Source: Metopolophium dirhodum (Eukaryota > Arthropoda > Insecta > Hemiptera > Aphididae). From it: 64,000 bases of DNA. Every line of letters starts with the position of its first letter. The stretch's first letter is position 1. The translations under genes and the position numbers were made by a program. The stretch spans positions 35,554,241 to 35,618,240 of the forward strand of contig NC_083565.1 of the NCBI RefSeq assembly GCF_019925205.1, given 5' to 3'. Below are positions 1 to 13,249 of this stretch, in pieces. Below the pieces are notes generated by a model. The model was not told where the DNA came from, did not search any database, and was given only the letters and a program-made list of their open reading frames with translations.

Positions 1-810
1 GTGCCCCCCCCCCTGCCCTCTTAAGCCGGGCTTGTATATAATATATATTATCCATCCCAGCGATCATGGATGTTTCGTGTATCATAGAAATATGAAAGTA
101 GTAAATAAAAAAAAGCGCGTAGCAGATGTCGCTCTGCTGTACAGTAACAGTATACGTTACAAGACGTGGGTCAATGAATAATCGATTATTGTATTAAACT
201 TGAATTCAATGATATAATATCATTGTATAAGAAAAACGATTCTGAGAAGAGACGGTTTGTCAGTCAGAATATTTTATATTGTTATTAGTTATTAATTTAA
301 TAAAATTGACATCCCCAAGTACCAACTAGATTCACAGATCCACTTTCCTAACAGAAAAAAGAAAGTAATATATTATTAAAGTATTAATTTTTATATTGTA
401 AAAAGTGTATCCACACAAAAAAAAAACATACTCCAAAAATTAAAAACCAAAGTTAATACATTAGTCACTCTGCAGCGGATCTAAAATACAAAATTAACAT
501 ATATTTACTTATTATCGATGAAAAAAATGTTTTTATACCGAAATATGTAAAAATTGTTTTGACACTATTGCATTAGTTATGATCAATTTACTCGGAAATT
601 CACGAATCATATTTAACTAGATATAAAAAAAAGCGGGTAAGTAGATGTCGGTTTGCTGTACAATAGGTTACAAGTGGGACAATTGTATTAAACTTGCAGA
701 ATTCAATGATATAATATATATTAATATAATAATATTATATTAGAATAACGATTCTGACCGTTGGAGACCGTTTGTCAGTCTGGATATTTTATATTGATAT
801 TATTTATTAT
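1..810. repeat. Dispersed repeat fragments, two end modules
   Basis: No gene is seen. Two copies of a dispersed end module occur at about 105-270 and 625-800. Each has a stretch like GTAGATGTCG.CTGCTGTACA, then a short palindromic ATGATATAATATCATTG, then a GATTCTGA block followed by GTTTGTCAGTC. The same module recurs at 44.05, 45.7/46.13, 48.17, 48.93 and 60.83 kb, and inverted near 30.4 and 41.9 kb. The second copy is interrupted at 810 by the hAT-like element described next. Confidence 0.7.
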
Positions 811-2055
811 CAAGCCTGGGCATTAACGAGTTAAAAAGTTAAAGTTAAGTTAAAAAGTTAATTTTATCTTAACTTTTTAACTTAACTAGTTACTTTTGGA
901 TATTCATTAACTCAACTATTAACTTATTAAATTCTTTTTTTAATTAACGTGAAATCAACGAGTTGATTTTCATTTTACAGAATAAGTTAAGTTAATTTTT
1001 AAAAATTTTATATTTTTCCAATCACTCTGTACTCTAAAGAAACACCCTGTATAGTGATACATGAGAAAATATTTTATAATAAAAGGTTTTATATTATTAT
1101 TAAATAAATTAATTATATCAAGTAACAATAAAAATATAGACATAATAATATAGTCCCATTATGACTCTATGGCATTATGATTTATGGCTATACCCTTATG
1201 ATGGGTATATTATTGTTATGGATAACCGAAGTCGCCATTTCGGGAAAAAAATATAAATCCAACAAGCCTAAAAATAAACAAAAACCAATTATCGATATTA
1301 TGATTTTGTGTGATGTGGTCCTGAAATTGTATCAGTGTTCAGTTGTGAACTTTTGGTTATATACGAACCACGAACGACACAAACAGTATGCAGTATGCAC
1401 GTTTATAATTTATTAAAATATAATAATATACTATATAAAATATAATAACTATATCTATATGACTAAAATGTGTATGCTGAAATAATAAAATATTATATAA
1501 TTATCCAACTATTTCAACTTATTTATTATCTTTTTCTTTAAATTATATGTTATATTTTAGTATTTTACTAAGTATGTAATACCTAGTACCTATCTATTTA
1601 ATAAAATATTTAGTGATTATTTATTAAACACAGTAATATTCCATTTCAAACCCACACACACAAATAGTATCTGTTTTCAAGGCTTGATTAAATAATATTA
1701 ATTCATTATTTTTAGGTATTTATTTACTACTTATTATATATAGGTAAGGTAACTACTGTTCTTTTTTTAGAAATGAAAACTTCAATGAAGTTCAATAATA
1801 TATTGTATAGAGTATAAACATTTTTTCTAGTCTCAGTCCAAAAATTAGTTTTGGGTTTCAGGGTTTGTAAGAAAATAAAATATGCGTAAAAAAAAATTTT
1901 TTACTTAATAAAGTTTTAAAAAAATGTGTATTAACTTTTAACTTAACTGAGTTAATCTAAAATTAAATTAACTTTTAACTTTTAACTTATTGTTATTGGT
2001 GCATATTAACTTAACTTAACTGAGTTAAAAAAAATCATTAACTTGCCCAGCATTG
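811..2055. mobile_element. hAT-like non-autonomous element with 8-bp TSD
   Basis: A 1245 bp element has imperfect terminal inverted repeats, starting CAAGCCTGGGCATTAA and ending with the complement of CAATGCTGGGCAAGTTAA. It is flanked on both sides by the direct repeat TTTATTAT (803-810 and 2056-2063), the 8-bp target duplication expected for hAT transposons. Both subterminal regions are low-complexity strings of GTTAA/TTAACT. There is no convincing transposase; the 79-codon reading frame at 1177-1416 has no recognisable domain. The host site is a dispersed repeat whose two halves continue on either side. A truncated end of the same family lies near 47.71-47.79 kb. Confidence 0.8.
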
Positions 2056-2063
2056 TTTATTAT

Positions 2064-5000
2064 AGCCTGTAAGTTGAATTAATATTATATTATTATTTTT
2101 TATTCGTTTCTATGGTGATAAAATAGCATTGGAAATTAAAATCCCGTTTTCGCGGTTTTTCGTAATTTGTCGGTGGTTTTTCCCGTGGCATTAAACAACT
2201 ATTGAGAAAATCGAAAGATTTCCTCTCTAAAGTACCATTTTGATCCAGTTTGCTAAAATATATAAGATACTATATTAAGAATTCGGAGTATAATTTCGAA
2301 TGCATGGGTATTAGCGTCCTCTTAAATGGTTTACCTACTCAGAATTTATTTCGGTTTAATTCTGTATAATGTAATAACGTAGAAATAAGATAAATATACG
2401 GCGACTCCTGTCGAGTTATATTAAAATATTAAAATTACGCTTTTACCTTCCTCGGAGGGCTCTCGAGATCGTGTATTCGAGAATTAGATCATATATACAC
2501 CGTTCAATGTAATTTTATGGAAAAAAGCACATGAACGTATTGACTGCAATCAACATAAAATATTATATATTATATGCCTTACCTGATTCGCAGTTGTTTG
2601 TAGATTATATCGTAGGAGTTTTAGGTTTTAGATGAAACAAAGTAATACTTCAAATACACAAATTGAATTATTAAAGAACGCACTGATTATTGCTCGCATA
2701 AGGAGTCCGGTTGTCGCTCGTTGAAATCGGTTTCTTTGGGACTTGAGAGGTTGTTCTCTGATGGTTGGTGCTCGTGCACTGGTTTAAGGGACGACGAGAG
2801 GATGCTGACCAGAGAGTGGTGTTGGAGGCGGCTTTATCGAAAAGTTATGGGAACTAGATTATCCTTTGACTTCAGCATAAAATAAAGTCACACACATCCT
2901 ACGCAATACCGTTACAAGTGCGTGCCGATATCTTAATATTGTCGTTGTCAATGGTTTTATTTGATGCGACCGATTTCTCCAAACGACAGTCTGGCCGTTG
3001 TTTATTATTCTGTACAATTTTAGTTTATTATAATGGCGTGTGAGCATATCATTACAATAATGTATTTCCATATCTATTAATACACCTAAATGGATATGTG
3101 AACCTATTGGTGATTTATTTACTATAATATATTAAGATATGTATAGATACCAAAAATCACATCACAGGAAAACAAACATCAATGAAAATCTAAATGACGA
3201 ATAAAGACATGCCTGAATCCTGATTCTTCACTATAATTCCCTTAAAGTTTAAAATCGGTAGGTACTTAACTTTGATATATCTAATAATAAGCCACAGCCT
3301 AACTATGGAGACAATAAAATTAATATAATTAATATAATATAATTATATAATTCATACAGCTGCGATGTTCTTCAGACATACATAATATAATATCCTTGGC
3401 ACAACAGTTTTTCATTAATACATAAATAAATAAAAAACTACATAACCTATGACGGATAAAAAATAAATATTACAACAATTTTAATGAACATTAAGTATAC
3501 GCAAAAATAAATGCAATTATACGTCAAATGAATGGCTTACATATTACGTAATTAAAATTTAAATAATAAAAGTAAAAGGTGTACATTATTAATGAATGGG
3601 AATGGGTAACTAAAAAACACATAAATAATAAAAAAAAAAAAAAAATATTAATATTAATAATACTATATTCTAATTGTCATTCATCAAAGAAAAACATTGA
3701 TAAGTAATGTTAAACGAAGATTTAATGCAAAATAGAATTGCTGCTAATCATTAATCAACATAATAACTGTAATATACTAATAAATAGGTCATATGTACAT
3801 GTGCATGTTACATACCAAGTGATTCTTTTATCATAAGCCACTCATTATTTCGAAAAATATGTTTTTGAAAAAAAATTTTACATTGTGGTTTCTAGTCGTT
3901 AGAAAACATTTATTTTTATAATTTTTTAGGTTTTGAACTTTTTTCAATGACAGCATACCTAAAGTTTAATTTTCATATTCCAAAGCAGAATATTATTTTT
4001 TAAATAATGATTGAGCCTGTTGTTGCCATGTTAAATGTATCACACTGTATTATGGGACAGTTAACTAAAAACTGATAAAAACAATTTAAGTAATAGAAAT
4101 TAAATACTATTGACCTACTTCAATAAAATATGAATTATTTTTTTATTATTAAAAAAATAAAAATATATCTTGTTAAGTAAATATAAAATGTAACATATGT
4201 ACATATGATCAATAATTTATAACCAATAATCATCTCATTGTCATACTACCGTCTACCGCCGTTTTTTAAACGATATGAACAAAAATACTGATATTTAACC
4301 ATAAATGGTATTAGTACTTTTCTGTATTTTTATTATTTTTAAAAAACCTGAGCTTGAAAGTTGTAAGACATACTTTATTGTAAGTATGTGAAAATTGTCA
4401 AAATCACGAATATTTGAAAATTATTTTGTTGTTAGAATTTCCTAAAAAATGTTTATTCTATATCTAAGATTTGAAAATTTAATGTAAGATTTCTCATAAG
4501 TTGATCAACCTTCACCAAATAAAAGTCAAATACAATTTTCATGAGCGTTTTATTGACGGGGTATTCACCCGTAAACTAAATTTCTCATGGGATGATTTCA
4601 TTATTTTGTGGAATTCAAAAACGAATAATCGCGGTAGATAGTACAAATTTTTTTGCTGGGACTAAAATATTAAAGATACATAAGCCAAAAATTGTATTTT
4701 TTGAACATTTAATTAAATCAATATATTTAAAATTATAGAACACTACTATAAATACTTTTCTTAATTTTTTTCTGAAATAATCTCATTGGTCAATGGTTGT
4801 AATAAATATTTTCTTCTCTTGGTATACATTTTTTATTTCACCGATTATTGATCTAGGAGTCTTATGAAGTGTTGAATTAAATTAACTAAAATTTTTAGTT
4901 CCAATAACAAGTACTTTAGCAATTTTCAACCACAACTTAATAGTACATGCCATAGGTACTACTTAATGTCCTAGTACCTACCAACATTTACCTTAAAAAA

Positions 5001-5802
5001 AAGTGTGACCAATGTTACGCCATTATTGTGTATTCAGTGTCATTACTTACATATTAACCATAGACATAATAATATTGTGATCATAATTTGTTCTACATTT
5101 TATTAAACTTTAAACTTCAGATACAGTTTAATGGTTCTTCAACCACCATTAGTCAGTTACCGCTGGTATTTCCATTGAATTTTCTAGAACATAAAAAACT
5201 TAGAATTATGTACCAGTACCTATTCTTATTTTTGAATAAACAATATTTCATAGAGTAAATTGTATAACATACAATTAAAACAAGTTTATTAGCAACAAGT
5301 TAGGTAGATTCTGACAATTAAGCAATCAATATAGTTAAAAGTAAGAGCTTGCCTAAAGTTCAAAACGTTGGTAATTTTCTTAAAAACCTAATAAGATATT
5401 TCAAAAAACTTTTTCTATCTTTGTTAAATTTAAATTCTATAAATCTGAGTTCTTTATAATAAGCTTTTCTCAGTTGAGAAGTGTTTACAAAAAAAATATG
5501 TAATAACTTATTTGATAAAAACACATAATGGAAAGGAAAGAATACTACTGTATTTTGAATTAAAAAATACAGGGAATATAATAATATTATAGTCTATACT
5601 CTATATTAAATAATTATTATGATTTAATAAAGATTCCTTACTTAATTTTAATTTACATATTATAATATATTATTATTGAATTATGAATTTAAGTAAGTAG
5701 TTTAATATTATAAACATTATTTGAACCGAAAAAAGTTATATTAATATCTATTATAATGATTAAGATGAAACATACACATATAAATCAAAAATTTTTCTTC
5801 TA
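2064..5802. other. Intergenic, AT-rich, repeat remnants
   Basis: No supportable gene. Positions 2064-2260 are the inverse of 44.34-44.54 kb, with shared blocks such as CGGTTTTTCGTAATTTGTCG. About 4320-4640 is an old copy of the internal module of the large dispersed repeat seen at 29-30 kb and 46-47 kb. The 70-codon minus reading frame at 2859-3071 shows no domain. A poly-A tract lies near 3630. The slightly GC-richer stretch 2400-2860 could be a promoter of a gene to the left, but nothing proves it. Confidence 0.5.
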
Positions 5803-8656
5803 CTAAAATTTAGTTGTAACTATTAAACCTCTATCATCAAAAAAAGGTGTTTTTTGTTGAACTTGTTTACTATTTTGACCAAAAAATGAAGTTATAGGTA
5901 CTGATTTTTTGTCTTCCTCCTCTTCTTCATCAGACCTAAACAAAATGTTAAATATTTTATTTAAAAACTTATCTAATTGTTTCAATTTTCAGTTTATTGT
6001 TATATAAACTAAACACCAATATAAATATTAATATATTATATTATATAATATATTAAACACTTCACAATAGCATCTACTTACCAGTCTACTTGTTCTGCAT
6101 TATTTTTTAGTACCAATTCTGCTGTAGACCAAGAAAATCGTACAATACTAGGAAATCCAAATACCGGATCTATGTTTTTTTTTAAATATTCTTTTGTTAC
6201 GGGATCTAAATAGTATAAATATATTAAATGAAGCATTTTGTTTTTATATTCTGAACTAATAGTGAAAATAACCATTAGTAATTATAATTATTTTGATTTA
6301 CCATTTGGGTATCCGCTTCCCCAATTTGAATCAATATCTTCTCCAGGTCTTTCAATAAATTTCCAATTTTTTAACGCAGCGTCACGAGTTACTTTAGCGC
6401 AAATACTAGCAGCACTTACAATTGGAAACAAAGAATCAGCTTTTTTAGACACTGTGATTTTTAGTTGAGGGAATATTGATAATAATTTTTCCTAAAAATT
6501 CAAAAAAAAATACAATAAATTACAAACTATGAATTTACAATACGAGTTGAAAAATTAAAAATAAACCATAATACATGGATATTATGGATATTAACCATAA
6601 AATATTAGAAAAGTTTATACTTTAGGTTTTTATACATAATAATATGCAGATTCAAGTAACAATAAATCATTTACTCAATATAAATATATTCAAATCATTT
6701 TGTTCACAAATATTCCTCAATAATTAGCAATAATAAAAAAAAATATTAACATTCTACATTTTAGTATAGGTAAACCGATAATATTTTATATTAATTTATT
6801 AAATAGAATTCCTGAAAAATGTAAAATTATTATTTAATTTCTACTTTTATTCAACTTATTTGTCATAAATAGTAATTTACTTCGATAAGTAGAGTTGAAG
6901 TTTAAAATTCCACCAGAAAATGTGTCAGACCACAGTTGAGTTTGTGTTATTACAGCTAAAATCAGAAGTGGTGTTAAATAAAATATGAACTTTTATAGTA
7001 TTTTTTTAAAATTTTAGATTAAATCTCTAAAGCCAACATTTGAATTGTACTAGATCATAATGTACAATAAGAATATGTCATTCATATTTCATATTATAAT
7101 GTATTTATATATTATTTTTTTTTTTTGCTTAAAGCTATATTGGAATTTTTGTTCCTAGTGTTTTTAATATTTGCAAGCATATAATAAATATAATATTTAA
7201 AATGTATTGTATTCATGTAACAAAACAAAAAAACAATTTAAAAAGAGATACTATTATGTATTACAATTTACAAGTACTTTTTAATATTCATGCATGTAAC
7301 AAATGAAAACTACTATTATTCTTACTTGGTACTTTTCGGGAGGTCCAACAGTATCTACAAATACTTCACAAATATTTACTCCTCTATCCAAAACTCGTTG
7401 TATTAAACCAATGGCAGCATTATGTGAAATTTCATTCAAAGAACACTTTTGCCTATTCAAAATAATATAAAAATGTTGATGAATATAAACGTATGATAAA
7501 TATACTACCTAAGCAATGCTAATAAATAGGAAATATAACATAAATTGGTTAGGCTACAGGGTTTATATTTTATAGTCTCTATAATTGTGATAAAAACACT
7601 AGTATTATGGCCTACAATAAATGCATACCATTGATACAAAAATAAAAAAATGATTTTATCTCATATAAGTACCTCCTAAAGCTACAATTGCTTATTGTAG
7701 TCGGTGATATAATGTGTACAGCCCATCCAAGTATTTCAGATTGTTTTGTTATTCCATCAAAGATATCATCTCGAGCTTGTTCAGACAAAACTTTAGAATC
7801 GGCACATCCTAATGTCTTTAGTATAGCTTGATTGTCTACTGAACAATAAGACGTACCATATACCATTGGACCTAGACACAAATACATTATTAAACAAAAT
7901 TCAAAACAGTAGGTATATACATTTATTGTAAATACTAGCTTAGGTACTACTGTACTAGTATTTCAATCAATGGTATACTGTAAAGAAGTCAAATGGAGAT
8001 GATTATTACACATAATGTATTGCCTAGCATTTAACTAAATTTAACATATCTACAAATTATCATTTTTGACTTGAAAATATATGTAAAATAAAGACATAAC
8101 AGGGAAATAATGATACGAAATATTTTTAAAACACCTGTTATACCCGTTTTTTACTGTACCTACATACTGATATTTTATGTAATGGGTTTGACCCGTATTG
8201 TAAAGTAAAATACCAAATATATGTGTTTATGAGTAATGTATAGAATATTTTAATGTATCTACGAGAATGTAGAAATTAAAACATATGAACCGAGTCATCT
8301 AATACATTATATACAATGATATGATGAACAATGTAAGATACAGTAGTACCTTGATCAGTAGTTAAAATTGAAAATTAGGCAACCTAAAATCTATAATTTC
8401 ATCACCACATCTACTGTCAAGACATTAATTTGTTAAAACTTGATTCATTACCAAACCTGCTTACTTACTCTGATATATTTTTATACATACCTAGGACAGG
8501 ACCACGACCAGCTTCGTCAATTCCCAAAATACATTTCTCAGTTGTCGTTGATTCAGGCAAATCAGATTCAATGCGAACATCAAATGAATTATTTTCAGAC
8601 GAAATCGTCGATTTCACATCAGCAATGGTATGGCAAACTTTATAGTTACTGTTCAT
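5803..8656 (-). CDS. RNASEH2A: Ribonuclease H2 subunit A (catalytic), six exons
   Basis: The exons, in coding order, are 8656-8491, 7871-7673, 7452-7326, 6491-6302, 6205-6082 and 5935-5803. All junctions are GT-AG and keep frame, giving 312 residues (human protein about 299). RNase H2 removes ribonucleotides from genomic DNA and RNA-DNA hybrids in the nucleus, as a trimer with subunits B and C. The type-2 RNase H signature GIDEAGRGPVLGPM is split by intron 1 and carries the first two acidic catalytic residues. VFVDTVG supplies a third and KKADSLFP a fourth, and GSGYPN holds the tyrosine that senses the 2'-OH junction. SAASICAKVTRD and VFGFPSIVRFSW are family blocks. The C-terminus SVPITSFF resembles the PCNA-interacting box of the vertebrate protein. 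It follows an acidic run, SDEEEEED. The gene is divergent from the isomerase gene. Identification is secure. Confidence 0.96.
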
Positions 8657-9250
8657 TATTAATTTAATAATTTAATCGAGATTTAATAAATCGAATATTT
8701 ATTTGTCACGAAACGATTTAAGTTATGGTCGATTTCAACTCACCACATAGTTACCCAGCAGGTAGGTAAAGTGGTAATTATAAAAAAAAATTATTATAAG
8801 GCGGCTAGCTAGTTCTCAAGACTCAAAAGTGAAGAATATTTTTAATAAGGAGAACAGTCAATCCTATATAGAAGTATTTTTACTATAGTCTTAGTGTGAA
8901 CGGACTAGACGTGAAAAAAGACTACTGACAACTCGCAACTGGCAAGTGGTAAGCGAGTAACTGACGAGCTGCTATTAGACAACACTATTAACAGTTAGAG
9001 TAAACGCTATAGACAACAAGTGTCAACAGTTCAACACTATGAACAAATTAAATGTTTGTAATTTGTATTTCGTACTTTGTTTACATTTCAAGTTTGTTAT
9101 CTTAACCTAAAATAAAAATTTAAGAGGGAATTCATCGGATTGGTCAAACAATATCATCATATCACATAATTGATAACGTAGCAGATTATTGATAAAAAAA
9201 GCGGATGCTTTGAATGAAATATTACAATATTATTATTTACATTTTACATT
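8657..9250. promoter_or_regulatory. Divergent promoter region, RNASEH2A / IDI1
   Basis: This lies between the start codon of RNASEH2A (minus) and the inferred 5' UTR exon of the isomerase (plus). No TATA box can be assigned with confidence. Positions 8880-9010 are GC-richer than the surroundings and contain short repeated words such as ACTGACAACTCGCAACTGGCAAGTGG. The promoter role is inferred only from the head-to-head gene arrangement. Confidence 0.45.
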
Positions 9251-9468
9251 AAATCGTAATGGAACGGTGCCACTACTGACCTATTGCCCCGTAGGTATAA
9301 ATTCCAACAAAAAGATAAACGATTTCTAATTTTCTCGTTAGTGTCGAGACGTGTGCACGGTGTCTTCTGCCTATTATGCTACGGATCTACGACCAGTGTT
9401 GTTCGTCCGAGTGTGCAGTCAATACCAGCCGATAAGTTCTTAAACGGATTTCAATTTTTTTGTTCGAG
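9251..9468 (+). other. Probable 5' UTR exon of IDI1
   Basis: The segment is GC-richer than its flanks and ends at a good donor, TTCGAG|GTATGT, with the GT at 9469. The first coding exon is preceded by an acceptor, ACCAACAG, just before 12465, ten bases before the ATG. Joined, the upstream frame is open but has no ATG, so the exon is scored as untranslated. The 5' limit is not determined. Confidence 0.5.
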
Positions 9469-12464
9469 GTATGTTACTTGTTTTGTATTTTGTTTCTTTT
9501 GTATGGCATACAATAGGTACATGGAATTTTCAAGCATGTCGGTAGGGTCTATTACAATAAGTTTTGAAGACAACTCTTTATTTGCTCGTTTGTGATCACA
9601 GGAGGGAGTACCTGTTTATTATTATTTTTTTTTTTTTCTATTCTTTAGGTAGGTATTAAAAATATTTAATTAAGCATGTACAATGTTGTATATTTGGGTT
9701 AAATGATATTACCTATTTAAATGACATTTTTAAAAATATTTTCTATTAGAATGTGGTTATGCATATTCTCGTTATACTAGATACCTAGTTATTAGTCTGA
9801 TTATATAGTTTTTAAATTAACTCAATCAAATAAATAAAAACATTTAGTTTTCGCAAATAGATATTCGATAAAATTTAAGTAACATAATCATTATTGTCGA
9901 AGTGTCTACACATTATTTAAGACCAAGGATCAATCATTACATAATAGTTAATAGGCATACCTACTATTAAATTATGATTCTAGTTTTTCAAAAATAATTA
10001 TCATATCTTAATGAGCTTTTTAATTTATTAAACTAGATGTTGGTTAGTAATTATTTAGCTATCAGATCAATGTAATTTAAAATAAAATATCATTAAAATA
10101 AATAAATGTGCCTATTTATTTTATCAGGTAGGTATACTAACTGAAAAAAATCAAATTGGATAATATATGAGATTTCACTATGATATTTGCACAAATATTA
10201 TAATAGGTACTAAGTCATAGTTATTAGTTTGTCATTTCAAATAGGTTATTAGTTTTGACTTTGGTTTGAAAATAATTTCCCTCTATTAACTTCTTCAATA
10301 ATATAAATAAGTATGTTTTTGTTTCAATTTAAGCATATTTATTTAATTTGTTAAACTGTTTCTATTATTTTAAATTTAAATTCAGATCCTGCAAAATAAA
10401 ACTAGATTTTTATTTATTAAGTATACAATAGGAACACAGCATTGCTACACAATAGAATGTATACAATATAATGTGTACAACAAATAACTAAATAAATCAA
10501 GATTACATATATTATGTGTATAGGTACTGTTCAAAACAAGTTACATAATAATAGAAAAAGAATAAATCAATCTATAGTATCTATTTTTATAATCTATACC
10601 CACTTTTCTTTTCGATTACCATAAAATGTGCACTACATTTAGTAACTCAAGCTGTAGCTTGCCACTATTACTTTAACAATTCAATTTGTGTGTTTAAATA
10701 TTACTTTAGTTTAATTTTATACAAACAAGTATGTGATGGCAGCTTTGTGTCAAAACCTCTTACATAGAAGGTGGAAAAAAACTCTCAACTTAAGTTACAA
10801 TGTTTTGTTATTAAGAGTATGTCAGCGCACTAATTGTTTTCTCTCTGGCTGAAAATGTACGCCGAATCATTTTTTCTATGTTTTTAAGTAATCTTAGAGT
10901 AAAATCACCCATCACAAAAAAGATAGAGAATAATATTTTTGAGGGAATGTCATAACGATTTTTCTAAATATTGTCTCAAAACAATTTAAACATAATTTTA
11001 ATGTACAAAATGTTTTTGTTTATTTTGAAAGTCAAATACAATGTCAAATAACAATAAAATATAAAATCGATGTCATTCCCTTAAAAATATTATTCTCTAT
11101 CTTTTTTGTAATTGATGATTTTACTCTAAGATTACTTAAAAACATAGAAAAAATGATTCTGATTTTTTAGAATGTATTCAATTTTAACTAGAAGGCACAA
11201 AAAATATAATATTCTTTATTGTTAGTAATTTTTGAGTACAATAACTGACAGCATTGTCTTCGAGTGTATGACACATTTTTAATAAGAAATAGTCCTAAAA
11301 AATTAAAAATTGCTGCAGCATACCTGTATCATATTAGATGTATAAAAATCAGCCAAACTGGATCTATTCAACTTAAAATAAATTTAAATGACGAATGGAA
11401 ATTAGTACTACAAACACAAAATAATATCTCATAATTTGAATTAGGTACCTCGTTTGTACAAACAACGAATCAAGGTAAAACTTGAAAAATACAAGTAACT
11501 CCAAGTGCTTAAATAAACAAATATTTCACAATTATGCACGAAATCGTTATGATAATTTTCCTTACCAGGAAAAAGAAATAACAACGTATGTATAGTTAAA
11601 TATTGCTTAATACTGTATTTGATTCAATTTATTTATGCCATAATTTTAGTTTTGATATTTTTATCATCATATTAATTTAACCAACATATTGTATTATAAT
11701 TTAATTAATAACGTCATATTTACTTTTATTTTTTTATTATTTTGTAAAAATGACGCAATTTATACTCTAAATTACTTATGATGTAATTGAATTTTATCGT
11801 GGGTTAAAAAAAAGATTGTAACTCAAAATAAGATGACAACTACTATTTAATATCACTTAATATTATAAAATCCAAGTTTTTCTAAAGTTAAATATTATAG
11901 TGATGTTGTGACTAACATCATAGTTATTAGTTATATTCAATAATGTTAAACCTATCAAATATTTTTTATCTTTCGTGAACGATTTTTAAAAACTGAGTAA
12001 CAAGGATTTTAGCATGTTTCTGTCGATTAGGTTAAATATTTTGTTTAGTTTTTAAAAATGTTATAATCCAACTTGGCCCTTGGGTATATTTACCGTTCTA
12101 AAAATAAAAATTATTAATTACATGTGAATTTAAATAATAAGCATATTATGTATGTGTATGTCAATAGTTAATTACTTTGATATAATTGTCAGCAATTACA
12201 ATTGTATTTCAAAGTAATTATGTCCATTGAATGAGTCACATTATTGCGTTCTAAATATTTAGAATGTAAACCTTCTATTTTTATCATTAACAGTGTATTA
12301 TTCATTTGCAAACAATTTCTCTCTCTTAATATGTTTACTAATGAAATGTAGAAACATTACTTTATACTTAGTAAAGTTCATTAAACACAGTTGAACTAAC
12401 ATTGCTAGTATAAGCACTTCACTTTACTTAAATAATATTTTAATTAATTTGTATTTACCAACAG
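9469..12464 (+). other. Inferred 5' UTR intron of IDI1
   Basis: Three kilobases of AT-rich DNA with no coding signal. It holds the MITE at 10864-11159. Otherwise only short simple-sequence stretches are seen. Confidence 0.45.
10864..11159. mobile_element. MITE with long terminal inverted repeats
   Basis: The 296 bp unit starts GAATCATTTTTTCTATG and ends with its reverse complement. The arms continue through AGTAATCTTAGAGTAAAATCA and on through a match between AGATAGAGAATAATATTTTTGAGGGAATG and its inverse near 11076-11104. The arms exceed 90 bp with a few mismatches, so the whole unit can fold as a hairpin. No target duplication could be assigned. Confidence 0.8.
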
Positions 12465-12474
12465 GTTATATATT

Positions 12475-13249
12475 ATGAAGTTGATTTTTAAGTCGCTGGG
12501 TACATTACCCTTACGGCGATTTCTATCAACCGTACCCAAACCATTAAACCCTGTACAAGAAGCTGCCCTCGAAGAACGCTGTATTCTTGTTGATCAACAT
12601 GACCAAGAGTGCGGCTTCGCCAGTAAACGAGACTGTCACAGACTAGTAGACGGAAAACTTCCGTTACACCGTGCGTTTAGTGTATTTTTGTTCAATACCA
12701 AGGATGAGCTACTATTACAACAGCGGTCATCAACAAAGATCACTTTCCCCGATCATTATACAAATTCTTGCTGCAGTCATCCGCTGTACGAGATTGAACA
12801 TGAGCGCAAAGACTTAGAAGGCGCTAAAGCTGCTGCTTGTCGCAGACTTGTGTTTGAATTAGGAATTCCTTCAAGCCAGTGTCAACCTAAAGACTTGCAA
12901 TATATAACCAGAATAAGGTAATAACAACTTAATCAATACATTGAAAAAAATTGGTACCTGACTTGATGTATTATTTAGGTACATGTCCGAAGGAGATGGG
13001 ACTTGGGGCGAACACGAAATTGATTATATATTTATTTTGCACAAAGATGTTGCTTTGGACCCCAATCCAGATGAAGTGAGTACTGCCCTGTATATTCCCA
13101 AATCAAAAATGAATAAATTCTTAAAGAATTTAAGACATCCAATTACACCGTGGTTTAATCTAATTGCACAAAACGAATTGACAAACTGGTGGGACAATTT
13201 GAGATCTCTGGAGAAAGTCATGAATCATAAAAAAATTATTAGCTATTAA
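12475..13249 (+). CDS. IDI1: Isopentenyl-diphosphate delta-isomerase, type I
   Basis: Coding exons are 12475-12917 and 12979-13249, joined by a 61 bp GT-AG intron that splits an Arg codon. The product has 237 residues, normal for the type I (Nudix-fold) family. It interconverts isopentenyl and dimethylallyl diphosphate at the head of isoprenoid synthesis, which in insects feeds juvenile hormone, ubiquinone, dolichol and prenylation. The motif TNSCCSHPL carries the catalytic cysteine, and WGEHEIDYI the catalytic and metal-binding glutamates. FLFNTKDELLLQQRS and FPDHYTN are further family blocks. The N-terminus MKLIFKSLGTLPLRRFLSTV is basic, hydroxylated and free of acids, suggesting mitochondrial targeting. 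A peroxisomal C-terminal signal is not visible. The tail faces KCMF1. Confidence 0.96.

Noticed and set aside
1177..1416. 79-codon plus reading frame
   Set aside because: It lies inside a hAT-like element, has no domain and is AT-driven.
9284..9595. 103-codon plus reading frame upstream of IDI1, in frame with it after splicing
   Set aside because: It has no ATG (begins at TTG) before the donor at 9469, so the segment is better taken as 5' UTR; the isomerase starts at 12475.
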